Assembly (NCBI RefSeq): GCF_004340875.1
Contig: NZ_SLXQ01000001.1
Location: forward strand, 434,001 to 498,000
Origin: Tamaricihabitans halophyticus
Lineage (GTDB): Bacteria > Actinomycetota > Actinomycetes > Mycobacteriales > Pseudonocardiaceae
Length of the DNA stretch: 64,000 nucleotides
Direction: 5' to 3'
The translations under genes were made by a program, and so were the position numbers. Numbering within the stretch: position 1 is the first letter of the stretch; each line of letters begins with the position of its first letter. Positions 52,006 through 61,243 of this stretch are shown in pieces. Below the pieces are notes generated by a model. The model had not been told where the DNA came from. It was given only the letters and a program-made list of their open reading frames with translations, and made no database searches.

Positions 52006-53637
52006 ATGTTGAGCACTATGCAAGACGGCCAGCTGTCCCTCGCGCAGCTTCTCCGGCACGGCACCACGCTGCATGCCGACGCCAAGGTCACCACCTGGAC
52101 CGAGGAGGGCCCCCGGTACACCTCGTTCGGTGAGCTTGGCGGCGAGGCCGCCAAGCTTGCCAATGCGCTGCGTTCGCTCGGCGTGACCGGCGACCAGCGA
52201 GTCGGCACCTTCATGTGGAACAACGCCGAGCATCTGGCCGCCTATCTCGCGGTGCCGGCCATGGGCGCGGTGCTGCATACGCTGAACATCCGGCTGTTCC
52301 CCGACCAGCTGACCTATGTGGCCAACCACGCGGAGGACCAGGTGGTGCTGGTCGACGCGACGCTGGTGCCGCTGTTCGGCAAGGTGCTCGGGCAGCTGAG
52401 CACGGTACGGCACGTCATCGTGGTGAACGGCGACGCCGCAGCGCTCAGCGCCCCGGAAGGCGTCCAGGTGCACGACTACGCGCAGCTGCTCGCCGCGCAG
52501 CCGGCCGAGTTCGACTGGCCCGAACTGGACGAACGCTCGGCCGCGGCGATGTGCTACACCTCGGGCACCACCGGCAACCCGAAGGGCGTGGTGTATTCGC
52601 ACCGGTCCATCTGGCTGCACTCGATGCAGGTGTGCATGTCGGACAGCATGCGGTTGAGCCAGGCCGACAACGCGCTGGCCATCGTCCCGATGTTTCACGC
52701 GATGTCCTGGGGTCTGCCGTATGCCGCACTGATGGTGGGCGCCTCGCTGCTGATGCCGGACCGCTTCCTGCAGCCACAGCCGCTACTCGCGATGATCGAG
52801 CGGGAACGTCCGAGTTTCGCCGCCGCGGTGCCCACGATCTGGCAGGGCGTACTCGCCCAGTTGGAGGCCAGTCCACAGGACATCAGCTCGCTGCGGGAGG
52901 TGGTGGTCGGCGGCTCGGCCTGCCCGCCAGACATGATGCACACCTTCGAGGAGAACTACGGCGTGCCGATCCTGCACGCCTGGGGGATGACGGAGACCTC
53001 GCCGCTTGGCAGCGTCGCCCGCGCTCCCGGAAACGCCACGGCCGAGCACGCCTGGCAGTACCGGTACTCGCAGGGCAGGTTCCCGGCATCGGTGCGTGCT
53101 CGCCTTGTCGACGACAACGGCACCGAGGTGCGGTGGGACGGCACGAGCGTCGGTGAGCTGGAAGTGGCCGGACCGTGGATCGCGGGCGCCTACTACCGAC
53201 CAGAAGCCGAGGACGCGGCGAAGTTCGACAACGGCTGGCTACGCACCGGAGACGTTGGCCAGATTACCCCGGACGGCTTCCTGCGGCTGACCGACCGGTC
53301 CAAGGACATCATCAAGTCCGGCGGCGAGTGGATCTCGTCGGTCGAGTTGGAGAACCAGGTGATGGCGCATCCCGCGGTTGCCGAAGCCGCGGTGATCGGT
53401 ATCCCGGACGAGAAATGGGATGAGCGCCCGCTGGTTGCCGTGGTGATCAGGGAAGGCGCGGAAGTCACCGCTGCCGAGCTACGCGAGTTCCTGGACGGCA
53501 AGGTCGCCCGCTGGCAACTCCCGGAGAGCTGGACGTTCATCGACGAGGTGCCGAAGACGAGCGTGGGCAAGTTCGACAAGAAACGTCTGCGCAGCGCGCA
53601 TACCGAAGGCAAACTGGACATCAGCCAGCTGCGCTGA
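52006..53637 (+). CDS. Medium/long-chain fatty acyl-CoA ligase
   Basis: The 543-residue adenylate-forming enzyme has MCYTSGTTGNPKGVVYSHRS (P-loop, about 183-202), HAWGMTETSPLGS (A5), GWLRTGDVGQITPDGFLRLTDRSKDIIKSGGEWIS (A7-A8) and KTSVGKFDKK (A10 Lys). The pattern MFHAMSWGLPYAALMVGAS is typical of AlkK-like medium-chain ligases. CGGAG precedes the ATG. A thioesterase follows 34 bp later, probably in the same transcript. Confidence 0.92.
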   Translation: MLSTMQDGQLSLAQLLRHGTTLHADAKVTTWTEEGPRYTSFGELGGEAAKLANALRSLGVTGDQRVGTFMWNNAEHLAAYLAVPAMGAVLHTLNIRLFPDQLTYVANHAEDQVVLVDATLVPLFGKVLGQLSTVRHVIVVNGDAAALSAPEGVQVHDYAQLLAAQPAEFDWPELDERSAAAMCYTSGTTGNPKGVVYSHRSIWLHSMQVCMSDSMRLSQADNALAIVPMFHAMSWGLPYAALMVGASLLMPDRFLQPQPLLAMIERERPSFAAAVPTIWQGVLAQLEASPQDISSLREVVVGGSACPPDMMHTFEENYGVPILHAWGMTETSPLGSVARAPGNATAEHAWQYRYSQGRFPASVRARLVDDNGTEVRWDGTSVGELEVAGPWIAGAYYRPEAEDAAKFDNGWLRTGDVGQITPDGFLRLTDRSKDIIKSGGEWISSVELENQVMAHPAVAEAAVIGIPDEKWDERPLVAVVIREGAEVTAAELREFLDGKVARWQLPESWTFIDEVPKTSVGKFDKKRLRSAHTEGKLDISQLR

Positions 53638-53671
53638 GTACACCGCCCGTCCCAGGCTCTAGCTGGTAGAT

Positions 53672-54088
53672 ATGGACGCCATGACGGACGTTGACGAGCC
53701 GGCGACGAAGCTGTTCCACGACACCATGCCGTTCGCCGCCAGCCTCGGTGTTGAGGCGTTGAACAGCAACAAGGACGAAACCCGCGCAAGGCTCCGGTGG
53801 GCCGAGCACCTCTGCACGCTCGGTGGCGTGCTGCACGGTGGGGTACTGATGGCGTTGGCCGACTCAACGGCGGCCGTCTGCGCCTTCCTGAACCTGCCGG
53901 ATGGCGCAGCGGGGACTACGACGGTCGAGTCCAAGACGAACTTCCTGCGTTCGGCCAAGTCCGGGTACGTCACGGCCATGGCGAAACCGCTGCACGTTGG
54001 GCGGCGGTTCATCGTCGTGGAAACCGAACTACGGACGGACGACGGGCGGCTTGCCGCCAAAGTAACGCAAACCCAGGCGGTGGTTTAA
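53672..54088 (+). CDS. PaaI/YdiI-type hot-dog thioesterase
   Basis: The 138-residue protein is one hot-dog domain with GGVLHGGVLMALADSTAAVC (the HGG helix and the catalytic Asp/Glu region), TTVESKTNFLRSAKSGYVTAMAKPLHVGRRF and VETELRTDDGRLAAKVTQTQ. It hydrolyses aryl- or acyl-CoA esters. A second ATG at 53681 is possible. Location right after the acyl-CoA ligase suggests a shared fatty or aryl acid metabolism. Confidence 0.9.
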   Translation: MDAMTDVDEPATKLFHDTMPFAASLGVEALNSNKDETRARLRWAEHLCTLGGVLHGGVLMALADSTAAVCAFLNLPDGAAGTTTVESKTNFLRSAKSGYVTAMAKPLHVGRRFIVVETELRTDDGRLAAKVTQTQAVV

Positions 54089-54179
54089 ACCAAACTTCTA
54101 CGGAACAGCTTTACTAACGAGGCGTGACCGGCGAAAATTTCTTACCTGCCGAATACGTTGCCCGAAGTGGGGTTAAGTC

Positions 54180-55472
54180 ATGCGCGCTGCTCGCCTAGTT
54201 CAGTTCGCCATCAGCACTTTCGCCGCGCTCGCGATGGTCGCCGTACTCTCGCCGAGCGCGAACGGTGGCACGGCGAAAGACGCCGCCACCGACAGCGAAG
54301 GCGATGAGGCGATCGACTTCCAGGCATGGCGCGGCGCGCAGGATTTCCAGTCCGGCGAACTCGCCGGACTGCGCGCGACCGAGCAAGGGCTGCGGGTCGA
54401 CGAACCGATCGGCACCGTGGAACGGGACAACCCGGACGGTGAACCGGTCAAATACGAGTACGGCCAGTGGACCTCGCCCGAACACACGCCCGGTTTCGAT
54501 GCCACCGAGCTGATCGCGTCCTGGAACGCGGACACCCCGGAGGGCACCTGGTTACAGGTGGAGGTGTCCGGAACCACCGCAAGCGGCGCGCGGACCACCT
54601 GGTACACGCTTGGTGAGTGGGCATACCAGGACACCGATATGTTGCGCACCACCGTTCCCAACCAGTCCGATGCACACGGCCAGGTCAATGTGGACACCTT
54701 CGCCGCCGCGGAAGGTGAACAGCTGCGCTCCTTCCAGCTGCGTCTCACGCTGTACCGGGTCGCGGGTAGGGCGCAGACGCCAACCGCGAGCATGCTCGGG
54801 GCGATGACCTCCGTGGTGCCGGACCGGTTCGAGGTGCCGACAAGTGAACCTGGCGTGGCAGCCGGTATGGAGCTGGATGTGCCGCGTTACTCGCAGAACG
54901 TCCATAGTGGCCACTATCCGGAATTCGGTGGCGGCGGGGAAGTCTGGTGCAGCCCGACGTCCACCTCGATGGTGGTTGACTACTTCGGGACCGGCCCGAC
55001 GCAGGAAGACCTCGCCTGGATCGACCCGGAGCACGAGGATCGCCTCGTTGACCACGCGGCGCGGTATACCTACGACTACGACTACGCGGGCGCGGGAAAC
55101 TGGCCGTTCAACACGGCATACGCGGCACACTGGGGCCTACAGGGCTATGTCACCAGGCTGTCGTCGCTCACCGAGCTGGAGACCTACATCGCCCGCGGCA
55201 TTCCGGTGATCACCTCGCAATCCTTTTTGGAGTCTGAGCTGGACGGCGCTGGTTACGGTACGGCGGGGCACATCATGGTGGTTATCGGCTTCACCGAGGA
55301 TGGCGATGTGATCGCGAACGACCCCGCCTCACCGGACAACGAGGCGGTGCGCCGGGTCTACCCGCGCGACCAGTTCGAGAACATCTGGCAGCGTACCCAG
55401 CGCCATGACGAGAACGGTGAGGTCGCCAGCGGGCCCGGTGGAGTGGCCTACATCATCAGCCCGCGCGACTGA
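54180..55472 (+). CDS. Secreted C39-like (papain-fold) cysteine peptidase family protein
   Basis: The 430-residue protein has a Sec signal (MRAARLVQFAISTFAALAMVAVLSPSANG). A beta-rich domain follows (about 45-230, WTSPEHTPGFDATELIASWNADTPEGTWLQVEV), then a C39_2 peptidase domain (235-428). The catalytic Cys is in EVWCSPTSTSMV, the His in GTAGHIMVVIGF and the Asp/Asn in VIANDPASPDN. The group is common in actinobacteria; natural substrates are unknown. A 91-bp gap separates it from the thioesterase, so it likely has its own promoter. Confidence 0.9.
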   Translation: MRAARLVQFAISTFAALAMVAVLSPSANGGTAKDAATDSEGDEAIDFQAWRGAQDFQSGELAGLRATEQGLRVDEPIGTVERDNPDGEPVKYEYGQWTSPEHTPGFDATELIASWNADTPEGTWLQVEVSGTTASGARTTWYTLGEWAYQDTDMLRTTVPNQSDAHGQVNVDTFAAAEGEQLRSFQLRLTLYRVAGRAQTPTASMLGAMTSVVPDRFEVPTSEPGVAAGMELDVPRYSQNVHSGHYPEFGGGGEVWCSPTSTSMVVDYFGTGPTQEDLAWIDPEHEDRLVDHAARYTYDYDYAGAGNWPFNTAYAAHWGLQGYVTRLSSLTELETYIARGIPVITSQSFLESELDGAGYGTAGHIMVVIGFTEDGDVIANDPASPDNEAVRRVYPRDQFENIWQRTQRHDENGEVASGPGGVAYIISPRD

Positions 55473-55515
55473 CCCCCGGCGGACAAACGCGCAGGTCCTC
55501 GCCCTGACCAGGGAT

Positions 55516-56367
55516 ATGACTGGCCGAACTGTCGACAATTCGGCTAACGTCGGGTTCGTGGCAACCGAGCATTGGAGCTGGGCGCTGGCTGGACACGCCG
55601 GCGAGATCAGAGCACGGACCTGGCCGAATCCGCGGGCGCACTGGCTCGCGGTACTCGTGCACGGGTACGGCGAACATATCGGCCGGTATCAGCATGTGGC
55701 GGACGCGCTGATCGAGGCTGGCGCGGTGGTGATCGGGAACGACCATGTTGGCCACGGCGAATCAGCGGGCGAGCGTGTCCTCTTCCGGGATTTCGAGTCT
55801 GTTGTAGACGATCTACATGAGGTGATCGTGCAAACGGACGCGGAACACCGGAACCTGCCGATTGTGCTTATTGGCCATTCGCTAGGCGGGATGATCGCGA
55901 CGAGATACGCCCAGCGTCATCGGGATGAGCTGACCGCACTGGTGCTCTCCGGTCCGGTACTCGGCAGCTGGAAGGCGCTTGACCTGCTCAAGTACGAGGA
56001 GATCCCGGAAGATCCAATCGATGTGTCTACATTGTCCAGAGATCCCGGAGTAGGCAGCGCGTACGCCGCCGATCCACTTGTCTGGCACGGCCCGTTTCGG
56101 CGCCGCACGCTGTGGGCGATCGAGAAGTGTTTGGGCACGATCGACGCACATGGACCGTTCGGGGATGATCTACCCGCGTTGTGGCTGCATGGCGGGGAAG
56201 ACGAGCTGGTGCCGATCGCTGAGACGCGCACCGGGATCGACCGCGTTCGCGGGCTGGGTTTCGAGGAGATCGAGTATCCCGGCGCGCGCCATGAGATCTT
56301 CAACGAGACCAACTCCAAGCAGGTACTTGGTGATGTGGTGTCGTTCGTGCATCGGGTGCTTGGCTAA
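55516..56367 (+). CDS. Alpha/beta hydrolase (monoacylglycerol lipase-like)
   Basis: The 283-residue protein has the serine hydrolase features of the Hydrolase_4 group: LVHGYGEHIGRYQHVADALIEAG, GNDHVGHGESAG, the nucleophile elbow GHSLGG (about residues 120-125), Asp in WLHGGEDELVP and His in GARHEIFNE. It probably cleaves monoacylglycerols or other esters. The start may instead be the GTG at 55558 (VATEHWSW). Its stop overlaps the end of the convergent AGPS-like gene by 4 bp. Confidence 0.9.
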   Translation: MTGRTVDNSANVGFVATEHWSWALAGHAGEIRARTWPNPRAHWLAVLVHGYGEHIGRYQHVADALIEAGAVVIGNDHVGHGESAGERVLFRDFESVVDDLHEVIVQTDAEHRNLPIVLIGHSLGGMIATRYAQRHRDELTALVLSGPVLGSWKALDLLKYEEIPEDPIDVSTLSRDPGVGSAYAADPLVWHGPFRRRTLWAIEKCLGTIDAHGPFGDDLPALWLHGGEDELVPIAETRTGIDRVRGLGFEEIEYPGARHEIFNETNSKQVLGDVVSFVHRVLG

Positions 56368-58031
56368 GCGTCGGGTAGCAGCTTGCCGGGATTGAGGATG
56401 CCGGTCGGGTCGAGGGTGTGCTTGAGCTGCCGCAGCACGTCCACGCCGAGCGCGCCGATCTCCGCTTCGAGGTAAGGCGCATGGTCCGTGCCAACGGCAT
56501 GGTGGTGCGTGATCGTCCCGAGCGGCTCGCCGACGTCGGGGTCGGACCAGCCGGCGATGGCCGCGCATGCCGCGGCTTTGGCCCGTTGCCACTGGCCAAG
56601 CTCGTCGCCATGCGCCCGTGGCACGAGCACGGTGAAGTACAGCGAGGCGCCCGTCTCGTAGGCATGCGAGATATGGCACATGATCAGCGGCGCCCGCCCA
56701 TGGCCGGTCAACTCGGTCCGCAGCGCGGTGCGCACCGCATCCCGCAGCCGGTCCAGCCCGGACCAGAACCCCGCGGTTTCCAACGTCTCCACGCATACCC
56801 CGGCGTCCAGCAGCACATCCCGCTGCCGGGGCCCGCCGAACCGCCCGCGCCGCCACGCCTCACCTGCCGCGGTACCCAGGCGCACGGGCCGGAACCGGCG
56901 CAGTACGCCCAGCGTCACCGCGCGCCGACGCGCGAGTTCGGCCCGCGAACCGGCATGCCAGCCAAGCACAAGCAGATTCGGTTCGCGGACCCCACGTGCC
57001 CGCAGATAACCGCGCAAAGCCGCGGTCCGCATACCCCCGCGCAGCGCGAAGGACACGTTCGTCTCATCGCTGTCGGACAGTCTGGTCACCTCGGCAAGGC
57101 AGCCAGCTTGGGCAAGCGCGCGGACGGCTTCCTGGCCACGTGTCCAGCCATCCAGCACGAAGCCCTCGTACCGCTCTACCGTCGGTAGCGGGCGAACACG
57201 CAAGGTCACCTCGGTAAGCACGCCGAGCGTGCCCTCGCTGCCGAGCGCCAGAGCGCGCAGATCCGGGCCGGCAGCCGACGCCGGGGCCACGCCCAGCCGC
57301 CATGGACCGCGCGGGGTGGCCAGCCGTAGCCCGGCCACCATGTCCTCAAAACGCCCATAGCCGCTGGAGGCCTGGCCTGCCGAACGGGTTGCCGCGAACC
57401 CGCCGATGCTCGCCCGCTCGGCGGACTGCGGTACATGGCCGAGCGTCAGACCGTGTGCCCGCAGCATTCGCTCGGCGGCCAGCGCCCTGGTCCCCGCGCC
57501 GAACACCGCCAGCCGGGAAACCGGGTCCACCGAGTGCAACTGATCCAGACCGACCAGGTCCAGCGCGAGCACCGCGGCCTTGCCACCACGTAGCGCGCTC
57601 ACCCCGCCGACCACCGAAGTGCCGCCGCCGAACGGCACCACCGCGATGTCGTGTCGCACACAGCATTCCAGTACCCGCTGTACCTGCTCGGCGTCGCTGG
57701 GCAGTGCGATCGCGTCCGGGACGGCCAGCTCGCCGAACCCGCGCTGGTGCAACAAGTCCAGATATGACAGCCCGCCGGCTCGGCCGAGGCGCGCCGCGGG
57801 ATCGGTCGTCAGCCGCTCGTGCCCGAGGATTTCGGTAAGATCGGCTTGGGCCGCCGTCGGCAGGGTGGTTGGCGAAGGTTCGCCAGGCTCCCCTTCCGTG
57901 CCAGGACTGGCTACTTCGGACGCGCCAATGCGAGTGGATAGCCACCGCAGGCTACGTGCGGGTAGTTTGTCCTGGTGTGCGCCGTGCGGCGCCCACCGCC
58001 CCCGCAACCTATGGTCGATCCCTTCCGTCAT
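56364..58031 (-). CDS. FAD-binding oxidase, alkylglycerone-phosphate synthase-like
   Basis: The 555-residue protein has the PCMH FAD domain (AVPDAIALPSDAEQVQRVLECC, VVPFGGGTSVVGGV, LTLGHVPQSAERASIGGFAATRSAGQASSGYGRFEDMV, GSEGTLGVLTEVTLRV). A C-terminal cap carries GTITHHHAVGTDHAPYL, the multi-His segment typical of alkyldihydroxyacetone-phosphate synthases, and ends in DPTGILNPGKLLPDA. It may make ether-type glycerolipid precursors. It is divergent from TetR and GlpD genes; I recall the same trio in Mycobacterium (Rv2249c-Rv2251). Confidence 0.88.
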   Translation of the reverse strand: MTEGIDHRLRGRWAPHGAHQDKLPARSLRWLSTRIGASEVASPGTEGEPGEPSPTTLPTAAQADLTEILGHERLTTDPAARLGRAGGLSYLDLLHQRGFGELAVPDAIALPSDAEQVQRVLECCVRHDIAVVPFGGGTSVVGGVSALRGGKAAVLALDLVGLDQLHSVDPVSRLAVFGAGTRALAAERMLRAHGLTLGHVPQSAERASIGGFAATRSAGQASSGYGRFEDMVAGLRLATPRGPWRLGVAPASAAGPDLRALALGSEGTLGVLTEVTLRVRPLPTVERYEGFVLDGWTRGQEAVRALAQAGCLAEVTRLSDSDETNVSFALRGGMRTAALRGYLRARGVREPNLLVLGWHAGSRAELARRRAVTLGVLRRFRPVRLGTAAGEAWRRGRFGGPRQRDVLLDAGVCVETLETAGFWSGLDRLRDAVRTALRTELTGHGRAPLIMCHISHAYETGASLYFTVLVPRAHGDELGQWQRAKAAACAAIAGWSDPDVGEPLGTITHHHAVGTDHAPYLEAEIGALGVDVLRQLKHTLDPTGILNPGKLLPDA

Positions 58032-58047
58032 AGTTAGAGTGTGACAT

Positions 58048-58686
58048 ATGACAACTGAGCGTCACGTCGTGGCCACAGAGCAACGACAGAGCGCGAATCG
58101 AGTGCCCGATGACGATCTGCTCGACGCGGCCCGCAGCTGCGTCCTCGCCGTCGGAGTACGCCGCACCACGCTGGCCGAGGTGGCCCGTACCGCCTCGGTG
58201 AGTCGGATGACGCTGTACCGGCGCTTCCCCGATGTGCGCAGCATGCTCGTTGCGCTGATGACCCGCGAGTTCGGCACGCTGCTCGGTGATGCGATGGATC
58301 ATGCGAAGCACGCGTCGACGAACCGTGAGCGGTTGGTCCTGGCTACCGTTGAGTCTGTCCGCCGGCTCGTCACCGATCCGATCATGCGCACGGTGCTGGA
58401 TGTCGACGCCGAGATGATGATCCCGTACGTGGTGCGCAGGGTGGGCAGCACCCAGCGCAATGCCGAGCGGTTCATCCGAGGGCTGGTGGATGCCGGCCAT
58501 GCGGACGGTTCGGTCCGTGAAGGTGACGGCGCGACCCAGGCGCGCGCGCTACTGCTGCTCTCCCAGTCCTATGTGTTCTCACTGCGAATAGCCGTGTCCA
58601 CAGAGGAGGGAATCACGGAAAGCGGCCTGCTCGACGAGTTGGCGCATACATTGGACAGCTCGCTGCGCCCAACCGAGGCAGGGTAG
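58048..58686 (+). CDS. TetR family regulator
   Basis: The 212-residue protein has a helix-turn-helix at about residues 25-65 (LLDAARSCVLAVGVRRTTLAEVARTASVSRMTLYRRFPDVRSM) and a helical C-terminal domain. The start is 16 bp from the divergent AGPS-like start, too close for two ordinary promoters. Either one transcript is leaderless or the true start is a GTG at 58102 (VPDDDLLDAARS). Its stop overlaps the glpD GTG start. It probably controls both directions in response to a lipid or glycerol metabolite. Confidence 0.92.
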   Translation: MTTERHVVATEQRQSANRVPDDDLLDAARSCVLAVGVRRTTLAEVARTASVSRMTLYRRFPDVRSMLVALMTREFGTLLGDAMDHAKHASTNRERLVLATVESVRRLVTDPIMRTVLDVDAEMMIPYVVRRVGSTQRNAERFIRGLVDAGHADGSVREGDGATQARALLLLSQSYVFSLRIAVSTEEGITESGLLDELAHTLDSSLRPTEAG

Positions 58687-60248
58687 TGCGGAATTTTCCG
58701 CTGCCACACAGTAGTTCACTCAACGCGGCTCGTCGAGCGGCCGAGCTCGATGAGATCGCCGCGGGCGAAACCGTTGATGTACTTGTGGTTGGTGGCGGTG
58801 TTACCGGCACGGGCATCGCACTTGATGCGGCGAGCAGGGGACTTTCCGTCGCACTGGTCGAAGCCGAGGATCTGGCCTTCGGTACCTCCCGCTGGTCAAG
58901 CAAGCTGATTCACGGCGGGCTACGCTATCTGGCCCACGGTGAGCTGGCGCTGGCTTGGGAAAGCGCGGTGGAACGCCACGTACTGCTCACCCGCACTGCC
59001 CCACATCTGGTGCGGACACTGCCACAGGTGATCCCGCTGGAAGAGCGGAATGCTCGGCGCAGGGGCGCGTTCCTTGGCGCCGGACTGGTCGCGGGCGATC
59101 TACTGCGACGCGGCGCTGGCACGCCGAGCAGCCTGCTGCCGCCGCCCCGCCGGATATCCATTGCCGAGGCACGGGCACTGGTGCCGTGTCTGCGGCGCGC
59201 GGATCTGGCCTGTGCACTGCTTTCCTTCGATGGCGCGCTGACCGACGACGCCCGGCTGGTGGTCGCGCTGGCGCGTACCGCGGCTGGCTACGGTGCGCGG
59301 ATCCTGACCAGGCTGCGGGCAACAGCCGTCGCCGGCGATCACGTCACGGTGCTGGACGGCTGTACCGGGCAGCAGGCCACGCTGCGCGCCAGGGTGGTAC
59401 TCAACGCGGCTGGGGTATGGGCCGGTGGGTTGACGGACGCGGTGCGGCTGCACCCGTCCCGCGGTTCACATCTGGTGCTTGATGGCGTCGATCTCGGGCT
59501 GTCCACTACCGCGTTGACGGTACCGATTCCTGGGGAACGTAACCGGTTTGTCCTGCTTATCCCGCAGCCTTCCGGACACGCGTTACTCGGGTTGACCGAT
59601 GAGCCGATGACCGGGGACATCCCGGATATCGCGGACGTTCCGGATTCCGATGTGGACTTCCTGCTCGGGGTGGTTTCCACCGCGCTCAACCGGAAACTCA
59701 CCCGCTCGGACGTCCTTGGCTCGTTTGCCGGGATGCGCCCACTGCTTGCCGGGTCCCGGACGCGCAGTGCCGACCTGTCCCGTAAGCACGCGATTGTCTC
59801 CGCCGCGAACGGCGTACTTACCGTGGTCGGCGGGAAGCTCACCACCTACCGGAAGATGGCCGAGGACGCGGTGGACGCCGCGATCACCGCTGCCGGGCTC
59901 TATGCCGGACCCACGCGGACCACGCGGCTGCCGCTAGTCGGTGCGGCACCCCGGTCCGCGCTATCCGCTATGGACGTTCCGGAACGGTTGATTGCCAAGT
60001 ATGGCACCGAGGCGACGCGCATTGCCGCGGTCGCCGAGTTGGATGCCGAGCTGGCGAAGCCGGTCGCGCCGGGCACCGCGATCACCGGGGCCGAGATCGC
60101 CTTCGCGGTGCGACACGAGGGCGCGCTCGACGTGGCCGATGTACTCGAACGGCGTACCCGGCTCGGGTTAGTACCTTCGACGGCCGCCGCGGCCGCGCCG
60201 CAGGTCAGCGAGATCACCCGGCGCGCCTTGGCCGGGCTCGCCGGGTAG
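58686..60248 (+). CDS. glpD: Glycerol-3-phosphate dehydrogenase (FAD, GlpD/GlpA type)
   Basis: The 520-residue flavoprotein has VDVLVVGGGVTGTGIALDAASRGLSVALVEAEDLAFGTS (FAD motif, about 29-67), SSKLIHGGLRYLAHGELALAWE, RGSHLVLDGVDL, GGKLTTYRKMAEDAVDAA and the C-terminal GlpD domain. It oxidises sn-glycerol 3-phosphate to dihydroxyacetone phosphate and passes electrons to quinone at the membrane. The GTG start overlaps the TetR stop by one base. Together with the AGPS-like gene this suggests control of the glycerone-phosphate pool. Confidence 0.95.
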   Translation: MRNFPLPHSSSLNAARRAAELDEIAAGETVDVLVVGGGVTGTGIALDAASRGLSVALVEAEDLAFGTSRWSSKLIHGGLRYLAHGELALAWESAVERHVLLTRTAPHLVRTLPQVIPLEERNARRRGAFLGAGLVAGDLLRRGAGTPSSLLPPPRRISIAEARALVPCLRRADLACALLSFDGALTDDARLVVALARTAAGYGARILTRLRATAVAGDHVTVLDGCTGQQATLRARVVLNAAGVWAGGLTDAVRLHPSRGSHLVLDGVDLGLSTTALTVPIPGERNRFVLLIPQPSGHALLGLTDEPMTGDIPDIADVPDSDVDFLLGVVSTALNRKLTRSDVLGSFAGMRPLLAGSRTRSADLSRKHAIVSAANGVLTVVGGKLTTYRKMAEDAVDAAITAAGLYAGPTRTTRLPLVGAAPRSALSAMDVPERLIAKYGTEATRIAAVAELDAELAKPVAPGTAITGAEIAFAVRHEGALDVADVLERRTRLGLVPSTAAAAAPQVSEITRRALAGLAG

Positions 60249-60331
60249 TTCGGCGATCCGGCGGCACTGGGCGCTAGGCTAACGCCACGACGGCGCGACC
60301 CGCTGCCCAGCTGACCGAGGAGAGCTCGCCA

Positions 60332-61243
60332 GTGCCCAGCACCTGCTTGGAGATCGACCGCGTTTCGAAGCGGTATGGCGAGGTGGTCGCGCTCAGGGAG
60401 ATGACATTCGAGGTACGGCCCGGGGAACTGTTCGGGTTTGTGGGCAGTAACGGCGCGGGCAAGACGACCACGATGCGGATCGTGCTCGGGGTGCTCGCCG
60501 CCGATTCCGGCGAAGTGCGCTGGAACGGGGCACCGGTCGACTTCGCGACCCGCACCCGGTTTGGGTATATGCCGGAGGAACGCGGGCTTTACCCGAAAAT
60601 GAAGGTACTGCACCAGTTGGCGTATCTTGCCGAGCTGCACGGGATGAGTATCCAGGCCGCGCAGCGCAACGCTGAGTTCTGGATTGGCAAGCTCGGCCTG
60701 CGGGACCGGCGGCAGGACACCGTGCAGTCGTTGAGTTTGGGTAACCAGCAGCGGGTGCAGCTGTGCGCGGCACTGGTGCATGAACCCGAGGTACTTGTGC
60801 TTGACGAACCGTTCTCCGGTCTTGACCCGGTTGCGGTGGACGTGATGAGCCAGGTGTTGCGCGACAAGGCCGATGAGGGTGTACCGGTGCTGTTCTCCAG
60901 TCACCAGTTGGATCTGGTCCAGCGGTTGTGCGATCGGGTCGGAATTGTCCGTAGTGGACAGATGGTTGCGGCGGGCACGGTGGCGGAACTGCGAAGTGGC
61001 GCCGCGGCACGACTGATCGTGGAAGCGCCGGACGCGCCGGCCGATTGGGCACGGGGACTCGCCGGGGTAACCGTTACCGAGCGGACCGCCGGCCGGTGGA
61101 CACTTGAGCTTGCACCGGGCACGGATGAGCAGCGAATACTGCATGCCGCGCTGGCGACCGGTCCGGTCACCGAGTTCAGCCGGCATAAGCCGACGCTCGG
61201 CGAGCTGTTCCGCAATGTGGTCACCGAGGGGGATGCGCGATGA
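60332..61243 (+). CDS. ABC transporter ATP-binding protein (ABC-2 export type)
   Basis: The 303-residue protein has Walker A GSNGAGKTTT (about 38-47), the signature LSLGNQQRVQL, Walker B EVLVLDEPFSGLD and switch His in FSSHQLDLVQ. A C-terminal DUF4162-like extension (EAPDAPADWARGLAGVTVTERTAGRWTLEL...) is typical of NatA-type exporters. GAGGAGAG precedes the GTG start. It is coupled to the permease by an ATGA overlap. Confidence 0.95.
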   Translation: MPSTCLEIDRVSKRYGEVVALREMTFEVRPGELFGFVGSNGAGKTTTMRIVLGVLAADSGEVRWNGAPVDFATRTRFGYMPEERGLYPKMKVLHQLAYLAELHGMSIQAAQRNAEFWIGKLGLRDRRQDTVQSLSLGNQQRVQLCAALVHEPEVLVLDEPFSGLDPVAVDVMSQVLRDKADEGVPVLFSSHQLDLVQRLCDRVGIVRSGQMVAAGTVAELRSGAAARLIVEAPDAPADWARGLAGVTVTERTAGRWTLELAPGTDEQRILHAALATGPVTEFSRHKPTLGELFRNVVTEGDAR

